Part shown: in pieces, positions 58,094 through 64,000 of the stretch | How positions within the stretch are numbered: position 1 is the stretch's first letter | Layout: each line of letters opens with the position of its first letter | Assembly: GCA_022376465.1 (NCBI GenBank) | Contig: JACDTU010000003.1 | Location: forward strand, 248,001 to 312,000 | DNA from: Cubamyces lactineus | Lineage: Eukaryota > Basidiomycota > Agaricomycetes > Polyporales > Polyporaceae | Reading direction: 5' to 3' | Length of the DNA stretch: 64,000 bases | Program-made: the position numbers and the translations under genes | Notes under the pieces: generated by a model | Told to the model about the DNA's origin: nothing | The model's database searches: none | What the model saw: only the letters and a program-made list of their open reading frames with translations

Positions 58094-58400
58094 CTAGTTC
58101 TCAACTGCAAGAGAGACATCGTCTGAGTCAGTCTCATGGAAACAGTACGGCGGCCTACCCACCGACGATCTTGACGTGTGTGCCGTGGCGCCAGAGTTTC
58201 TGAGGTTGAGGCGGCGATGCGGTCGTATAGGTGAGGGTAACAGTAGCAGGAGACAGCGGGACGTTTGTGGCAGGAGGAGAGGTGATGCTAGCGGCGAGAG
58301 ATGAAGTGATGCCATCGGTGGGAGTTGGAGTTATGGGAACGACCAGGCATAACGATGGGTTTGCCACAAAGGCGAGAATGAGTAGACTGGACAGATACAT
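58094..58400 (-). CDS. THVKIV-family small secreted protein, copy C
   Basis: Two exons (58400-58163 and 58104-58094) give 82 aa. The start MYLSSLLILAFVANPSLCLV is a signal peptide with a likely cut near SLC. The mature part is Thr/Pro/Ser-rich (VPITPTPTDGITS, TSPPATNVPLSPATVTLTYT) and ends KLWRHGTHVKIVVEN. The intron (58162-58105, 58 nt) has a GTGGGT donor and a CTCTTGCAG acceptor in the same phase as copy B. A TTATAAG element on the minus strand lies about 60 bp upstream of the ATG. No cysteines remain in the mature part. Function unknown; the Ser/Thr content suggests O-glycosylation. Confidence 0.65.
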
Positions 58401-58929
58401 TGCGTGAGCGCGGGATGCGTTGCGGGAGCACCCTTCAGCCACCATCATTGTGCAGGACTGCTCTTATAATCCAGCAAGGATCTGAAAGGGGTGTCTCTCC
58501 CTTTACTGTACGCTCCCTCTCTCTCTCTCGGGACGATTTCTGATCCTCTTGCTATAATTGGAAGCCCTCTTTTGGTATGACGAACTTCTGCACCTGATCA
58601 TCACATACATCAAGTTTGATAAAGCTGCCAAGCGCCCCGGGTTTGGCAGCTTTATTAAACCTGAAAGCCCAGTAACCGCCCACTACAGATTCCACTACCG
58701 ATACCCCCCCCTCTTACCTTACAAAGAAAGTAGGCTCTCCTCCCATATACAGTAGTGCTCGCCGGGTCACACAAGTCCTCCTCCCGGCAACTTCCGAACT
58801 CCTTTCCGACCTCTTCCCTCCGGCGCTCCCTCCGGCTACCTCGGCAACGTTGTTCTCCCCGCCGCCGACGGCGCTTGTCTCTCTCCCCTGGCGCTCCCGC
58901 CCCCCGCCTCCCGCCCTCCCCGCCCTCTC
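58401..58929. other. Intergenic with hairpin
   Basis: Contains the copy C promoter, a perfect 13-bp hairpin (58619-58655, listed separately) and a TC-rich block leading into the minisatellite. Confidence 0.45.
58619..58655. repeat. Perfect 13-bp inverted repeat (hairpin)
   Basis: Arms ATAAAGCTGCCAA (58619-58631) and TTGGCAGCTTTAT (58643-58655) are exact reverse complements around an 11-nt GC-rich loop. It could be a transcript hairpin, a protein-binding palindrome or the end of a small element. No T-run suggests a Pol III terminator. Confidence 0.8.
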
Positions 58930-59061
58930 TGGCGCTTGTCCCCTTCCCCTGGCGCTTGTCCCCTTCCCCCTGGCGCTTGTCCCCTTCCCCTGGCGCTTGT
59001 CCCCTTCCCCCTGGCGCTTGTACCCTTCCCCTGGCGCTTGTCCACTGGCGCTTGTCCCTCC
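58930..59061. repeat. Minisatellite, unit of 20-21 bp, about 7 copies
   Basis: The unit TGGCGCTTGTCCCCTTCCCC repeats about seven times with a 20/21-bp alternation caused by an extra C; the last two units are shortened. On the minus strand this yields a GKGTSARG/GEGDKRQ-like repetitive frame, which I regard as non-coding. Confidence 0.9.
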
Positions 59062-59623
59062 TCAACGCGCGCTAAGCCTTCGACGCTGTCCACCACAGTG
59101 AGCACGACGTGACAGCCACTATGCTTGTCATTTCTACTAATATAGCCCATTTATTTTACAGATTCACGATACTTTGCTTCAGAAGGTCAGTAATGCGCGT
59201 CCTATTCACTACCAATTACTAACTGACCAGCAGATTAGATAAACACAAACTTGAAGATAAGATTACAGCGCGGCTACGCGCACGGGCGCCTCCGAACGTC
59301 TCCCACCACCACCACCACCACCACCACCACCACCACCACCTCGCTTACCTGCTCCCCAAGCGACGACATCGACGAACCGACCGCGACGGAGACATTATAG
59401 ACCCCACGGTGAGTGTAGCGAGCACGGTGCCGCGTCCCTTGTTCACCGAGTATCTCACCACAGATACGCGTCGGCAAAGACACTTCACCGCCACAGCGCC
59501 TCTCGGCAACGCGCTCTCGACTGCGTACAAGCATCAATCGCGCGTCCCCGCCGGCGACGCTCGCCGCGGTCATATACACAACTCCCCACTCATCCTCAGT
59601 TTGCGCCGAGGCCTTGGAGGCGA
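59062..59623. other. Repeat-rich spacer left of foldback element
   Basis: Contains the CCA microsatellite. A plus-strand frame (59409-59620) may be an exon of a gene broken by the foldback insertion, but no partner could be identified on the other side. Confidence 0.35.
59302..59341. repeat. (CCA)n microsatellite
   Basis: About 13 uninterrupted CCA/ACC units. It produces poly-Val/His/Pro stretches in open frames, which explains the low-complexity ORFs around it. Confidence 0.95.
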
Positions 59624-59767
59624 CCCCGTGCCAACAACATGTCACCACCTTGCAATTGCCAGGCAAGGTGCTGCAATTTCCCTTGCTAGAACAAGGCCGG
59701 AAGTTGCAAGGGATGACATGTCACCACAAGGCTGCCAGAAAGCGAAAAATGCGACATAATGCAAAGG

Positions 59768-59850
59768 CGGCACCAACAGGAGTTGAACCCGGGACCTCAG
59801 GAGTTCCCGGGAGTCTCCTCCAGCAGCATTAACCACTGCACCATGGGGCT
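59768..59850 (-). other. tRNA-like segment, left arm (mirror copy)
   Basis: Reverse complement of the segment at 60070-60152, with one or two differences. Same A-box and B-box on the minus strand. Confidence 0.5.
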
Positions 59851-60069
59851 GTTACTAACCCTTACTTCTAATTCCAATATATCACCGCTTTTTGCTTCAT
59901 TCTATATACCATATATGTGGAAAGAACATCTATATCTCTTGATAAAGCATCAAAAATGCGTTCAAAGAATCTGTATCTATGCTTCTTTGTATATCAATGT
60001 AGCAGCAATGAAGGTCTAAAGCAGTGGAAAAGCGGTGATATATTGGAATTAGAAGTAGAGGTTAGTAAC

Positions 60070-60152
60070 AGCTCCATGGTGCAGTGGTTAATGCTGCTGG
60101 AGGAGACTCCCGGGAACTCCTGAGGTCCCGGGTTCAACTCCTGTTGGTGCCA
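60070..60152 (+). other. tRNA-like segment with Pol III boxes, right arm
   Basis: An 83-nt segment with A-box TGGTGCAGTGG (60077-60087) and B-box GGTTCAACTCC (60131-60141), 43 nt apart. Ends AGCTCCA and TGGTGCC can pair at about five of seven positions. The length suits a tRNA with a long variable arm (Ser/Leu type), but the D stem and anticodon stem are imperfect and the residue before the presumed anticodon is G, not U. It is more likely a SINE head or tRNA pseudogene than a working tRNA. Confidence 0.5.
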
Positions 60153-60296
60153 CCTTTGCATTATGTCGCATTTTTCGCTTTCTGGCAGCCTTGTGGTGAC
60201 ATGTCATCCCTTGCAACTTCCGGCCTTGTTCTAGCAAGGGAAATTGCAGCACCTTGCCTGGCAATTGCAAGGTGGTGACATGTTGTTGGCACGGGG

Positions 60297-60777
60297 ACTG
60301 GTGGGCCTTGATGGTGAGTTTCGCGTGCAGTCGACCCCTCCTCTGAGCCTGTACTCATCTCCCTTGTCATCTAGGCACGCGCCCGGCGGCGGCGAGACAA
60401 CCCCCTCGGTTGTCAACACCGCCACGAGTCCCTCGGGAATCTCTACCTCTCATGCTCAAGCTGTGGCTGGATTGAATGTATACAAGGTAAATTTCGCAGC
60501 CCGTAGAACACGGAAGGAGGAACGGTCGCGCTCGCATACTAAAGTCATACGGTTGCCAATGTGTAAAATCTCATGAATACCAGTTCCCTCTCCTCAGCCT
60601 CTCCTCCGTGCTGGAATGTGGTCCTTACCTGCTGATCCGAGAGGACCCGATCAACGATCAGATCCACTGCACGGCATGCATACCGTACAACACGCCTTGC
60701 CATGCGCCAAACGTGCGGCTGAGCAAATGGCATATAAACACTGGGTACAACTCATGTCCCTATACCTATCCCCATCA
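60297..60777. other. 5' flank of KDZ transposase
   Basis: 480 bp between the foldback element and the transposase. A plus-strand frame (60608-60892) contains several Cys/His residues (CTACIPYNTPC) that might be a relic zinc-binding segment; it is in another frame from the transposase. The transposon's 5' terminal repeat should lie here or further left but was not identified. Confidence 0.35.
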
Positions 60778-63700
60778 ATGCCTAAAGAGAAAGCATCAAC
60801 TGGTGTCTCCCGACAGGTTCGTACCGCGGGACCGCAAACGCATCCAAGTGCGCAGAATCGTCCAGGCGCACAACGCTACCTTCGTATCATAGTTGAACGC
60901 AGATACGGTCTGAAGGACATCGAGCGGGAGAAGGAGAAGCAAGAACAACAATATAAAGAAGTAATCCGAGGTAATTTGAAGCACGTCCTCAGGAAACAGC
61001 AGCTAATAGAAGGAGTAGGGCTTGGGAGCGACCATCTGCAGGCACTAGCAGATCTGCGTGGCGAGACGCCTCCGCTGGCAATAGAGGAAGACGCACATCA
61101 ATATCTTGCCGGTGACGGCGATGACGACGACGATTGGATCGACGTTGATCCCGATGAACACGCCGAGGCCATCATGCATGCGATCCGGGATATTATGGCC
61201 ACGTAGTAAGCTCTCTCCCCTGCTCTTCACAGATATTCCATTCTAACGCGACCACGTAGTTCAGGTGTACGTCACGTCAAAGACAAGAGAACATGGAAGC
61301 AACGGGTACAGAATGCACAGAAAAACTGGGACCCGTTGCTCCCTCAGCTTGTCGACGCCTATCTCGCTTGGCGCTATTCATCCACGGCTGTGCCCCCGCC
61401 CGATCAAACCGACGATAATTATGCATTCACAATCGACACAATCGACATCTACGCGATGACCTCATCGTTATCAGTGTCCCGTACTGCGAACCAATCCGCA
61501 TCCGAGGCACTCGTCCGCCACGGATTCGTGGGCAATTCTCCAGTGAATCCCTCGGTCGCAATCTCGTTGAAGACCCTCGAGTTACTCCGTTGCCTCAAAC
61601 TCGTCAAGCCGTCGTTCAGCGTGGAGGCGTTCGCCAAGCTAGTTTGTCTTATGTATTCGGTAAGTTCTGCTTACGCGGTCTCGGACAACTCGATTGATTC
61701 GATCTAGATCCCATATCGTCCGTCTTATCGGACGGCTATATCAGACGCTTTTGCCGTCTACCTCAGGATTCAGCGCCTCGTGCAGAGCCAAGTTCTGCGT
61801 ACCCTCGCCCGCGACACAGCTAATTGGCGAGCGCGAAACGCTTGCCCAGCATGCTCTTATAAGGTGGTCAAATGCATATCCTGCTTACAGCGCAACAACT
61901 GACTTCAATGTTATTAGCTGGAAGGCGAAGATCCTCCCACGTTTTCGCGCATCATTTGCATTGATGGCAATAATTCACTGAAGCGCCTCGCGACTACCGG
62001 CCGACGTACCCCCGGGGATATCCGCGTATTCGAAGAGAGTGACTATTTCCTCTCACGCGAGTATGTTGATCGCTTCGGCGCCGAAGTCAAGGCCCGCCAG
62101 GTACAACCCAAGCTACATATGAAATCCCGCGCGTCCAGCCCGGATGGCGCTGCGCCATCCGACCAGGAGTCTGATGAAGAAGAGGATAGTCAGCGAAACA
62201 ATACGGAGGGTGATCCCACGGACGGCAGTACTGCCGCTCCTTCTCCGTGCGCGAAGACCTGGAAGGCGGCGGCGGCGGATGAGAAGAAGCACACCTGGGG
62301 AATCTTCGACGAGACTGGCATATTTGCCTGCGCGTGCCGCCACGGGCTGATCCTCTGGCTAGTAGACATGGTGCGGAGTGGGGAATTGTGAGTAGTTCAT
62401 AATGATCTACGCCCGAGAGACACTAATCTCGCTTACAGAGCGAAGTACGCCTTAGCGATCGTAGCGAAGGCGCATGAGGTACTCGGCGCTAATATCATGA
62501 TCGGGTACGATATTGGGTGCGCCTTCAAGGAAACAGTGCGCAACAGCTCCCTCGGGCCTCAAATGCATGCCCTTGGGACTCGTTTTTGTGTCAATGCCTT
62601 CCATGGATATTCCCATGCGTACGACTGCCAAGTCATGAACCATCCGAACACCATCCAGGGGATGGGCCTCGAGGACGGAGAGGTTCTTGAGCGGGTCTTC
62701 TCGGCATCAAATCAGCTCGCGCCCGTCATCCGGTACTCCACCCCCTATCTCCAACGGGTACTGATCGATCTCCACTTCCAGCAGTGGGATCACGAGAAAT
62801 ACAGCAATATCGGCCTAATGCTGTACAACAACATTGTACAAGCCCTTGACATCGTCAATAGTCAGACCTCGTCGCTAGAGCAAACTCTCAGCGCTCTTGA
62901 GCTAACTCGTGAGGACTTAGTGCGCTTCGAGGAGGAGGAGCGCAAATTCTTCGCGGAGCTACGCGACGAGAGCGACAGTAACCTCCACGCAGTTGCTTAT
63001 GTCGAGGCACTCCAGGAGCTACGCACAGCAAGGTACGTACTTTATTGACGCGCTTTCCATCAGATATGAACACGTTATGCTGATAAGCGACAACACCTGC
63101 TCAGCGAGGAACTATCGGATGCTTCTCGTCGGTTCAATCAAAGAGCGCCGGATCAGCCTACCGCCCTCCGTTGGGAGGCCCCGAGATCTGGAGCGACAGA
63201 TTACGACGCCGACCTCTCGCAAACGCGGAAGTTAGAAACGCGTAGGCGGTACCTTCGCGAGCGCGTCAAGCAGCTCACGGAGGAGGTGAACGCTATGGAG
63301 GTCGCTCTCAATATCACGTCCCGATGGCAACCTGGCGATACGGCATACAGGGAGACCCTGCAATACATCGCCACTCGAAAGTATCAACGCACCCTCGGCA
63401 AGCTCCAGCGACTGGTGATACAGCGGCTATTCGAATTAAATAAATTAAACCTTGCTCAAACAGGTAAGCGACCAATCGATCCCCCCGCATCTTGACGGGG
63501 TACTCGCGTATTGATTACTGACACCTGACGCACCACGCACCCGCGAGCAGGATACCGTATGCGCACGTATATTGCGAAGAATTTGCAGCGTCGTTGCCGG
63601 GCTATTCGCAAGGCAGTCAAGCAATACAATGCTGCGGCGAGGGAGCTGGATCCTCCTCGCGACCCGCTCGACTGGTCGAAGGTATCTCATTACGCGTTCC

Positions 63701-64000
63701 TCGAAGAGTTCACGCTTTTGCAAGATACTGGAAACGACTTGCGCGCAAAGCCATGGTCCCAGCCGGCCGTGCGGGAGACCATGCGCATGGCCCGATGCAT
63801 CACGCGCGCACAGGAGGAGATATCCAACGCTTCTCGCGAAGCTCGCAGGGTCCACACGTTTATTCGTGACGAGGAGAAAATCTTCGCCGCCGTCCTCGCT
63901 GACCTCAAGACACAAGGTAGCTATTTGTATGGTGCCGTCCAAGACTACGTAAGACATCGGCGAGCGGCGAATGCGAAGAACCTCGCATACATTTTGCGCA
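60778..64000 (+). CDS. KDZ transposase with CxC1-like region (3' end outside window)
   Basis: Seven exons (60778-61205, 61260-61659, 61708-61863, 61918-62387, 62439-63032, 63105-63463, 63551 onward) join in phase with no stop. The start MPKEKASTGVSRQ is chosen for similarity to family starts; 60727 is also possible. A CxC1-like part includes NWDPLLPQLVDAYLAWRY, NACPACSYKLEGEDPP and the first catalytic Asp in IICIDGNNSLKRL. Then come SDYFLSREYVDRFGAEVKA, an acidic insert, HTWGIFDETGIFACACRHGL, the second Asp in MIGYDIGCAFKETVR, CVNAFHGYSHAYDCQ and the Glu in MGLEDGEVLERVFSASNQ. KDZ (Kyakuja-Dileera-Zisupton) elements are DNA transposons expanded in Agaricomycetes. All catalytic positions are kept, and the last exon is a coiled-coil-rich region still open at 64000. 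Confidence 0.9.

Larger units (their letters stand above)
59624..60296. mobile_element. Foldback element with 269-bp inverted arms
   Basis: Left arm 59624-59892 and right arm 60028-60296 are reverse complements with only about four mismatches over 269 bp (near 98.5%), around a 135-bp AT-rich spacer. The termini start with CCCCGTGCCAACAACATG. The mirrored 64-codon frames seen on both strands are copies of the same arm, not genes. Each arm carries a tRNA-like segment with Pol III A and B boxes. High arm identity suggests a recent origin or gene conversion. Direct target duplications are not evident. It could be a foldback/MITE-type element or two SINEs inserted tail-to-tail. Confidence 0.75.

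Noticed and set aside
58655..59065. 136-codon minus-strand frame with repeated GEGDKRQ-type units
   Set aside because: Produced entirely by the 20/21-bp minisatellite; repeat alternation shifts frame and no start context or conserved part is present.
60070..60152. Functional tRNA gene (Ser-type)
   Set aside because: Pol III boxes are good, but the stems are imperfect and U33 is absent; kept only as tRNA-like.
59642..60278. Two identical 64-codon ORFs on opposite strands
   Set aside because: They are the same sequence in the two arms of the foldback element, and they overlap the tRNA-like segment; not protein genes.
1..64000. CRISPR arrays, rRNA genes, bacterial-type operons or viral genes
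   Set aside because: None seen; gene structure and content are those of a fungal nuclear chromosome.

Overview
The window looks like nuclear DNA of an agaricomycete basidiomycete, possibly a polypore (the narrower guess is inference). Genes are split by many introns of about 45-70 nt with GT-AG borders, some exons are under 30 nt, coding regions are GC-rich, and the gene content is fungal: a DUF7918 protein, a fungal 7TM receptor-like protein, two UstYa-like proteins, an exopolygalacturonase, a SYG1 phosphate exporter and a KDZ transposase. Gene models below were built by joining exon-sized open frames at splice sites that keep conserved motifs in frame.

Left part (1-24.5 kb): a DUF7918 gene running off the left edge; a mitochondrial MRPL45/MBA1-like protein (-); the twin-CX9C protein MIX17 (+); a 4.3-kb stretch with no supported gene; an arrestin-like protein (+); the 21-exon SYG1/XPR1-type exporter (+); VPS16 (-), a HOPS/CORVET subunit; a degenerate kinase-like locus (+); a DUF302 protein (+); a RmlD/MAT2B-like reductase (-); and a 72-aa hydrophilic protein (+).

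Middle part (25-47 kb): a UDP-glycosyltransferase (+) tail-to-tail with a secreted GH28 exopolygalacturonase (-), which is divergent from LSM8 (+). Then comes an accessory patch with a small secreted cysteine-rich peptide gene (-), a truncated UstYa-like ORF (-), a complete UstYa-like gene (+) and a seven-helix membrane protein (-). A TPT-family transporter (-), a GT61 glycosyltransferase (-) and the ATP synthase assembly factor ATP10 (-) follow.

Right part (47-64 kb): a Ran1/Sks1-like kinase (+), a PITH-domain protein (-) divergent from mitochondrial ribosomal protein uS5m (+), then a repeat-rich end. That end holds three tandem minus-strand genes for small secreted Ser/Thr-rich proteins sharing a C-terminal THVKIV motif and a terminal intron, a minisatellite, a CCA microsatellite, a 673-bp foldback element with tRNA-like arms, and a KDZ transposase that is open to the right edge.

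Housekeeping genes (MRPL45-like, MIX17, ATP10 and uS5m for mitochondria; VPS16 for vacuolar fusion; LSM8 for splicing) alternate with secreted or accessory genes. The most unusual parts are the THVKIV secreted family and the UstYa/peptide patch. No operon-like organisation is expected and none is seen.
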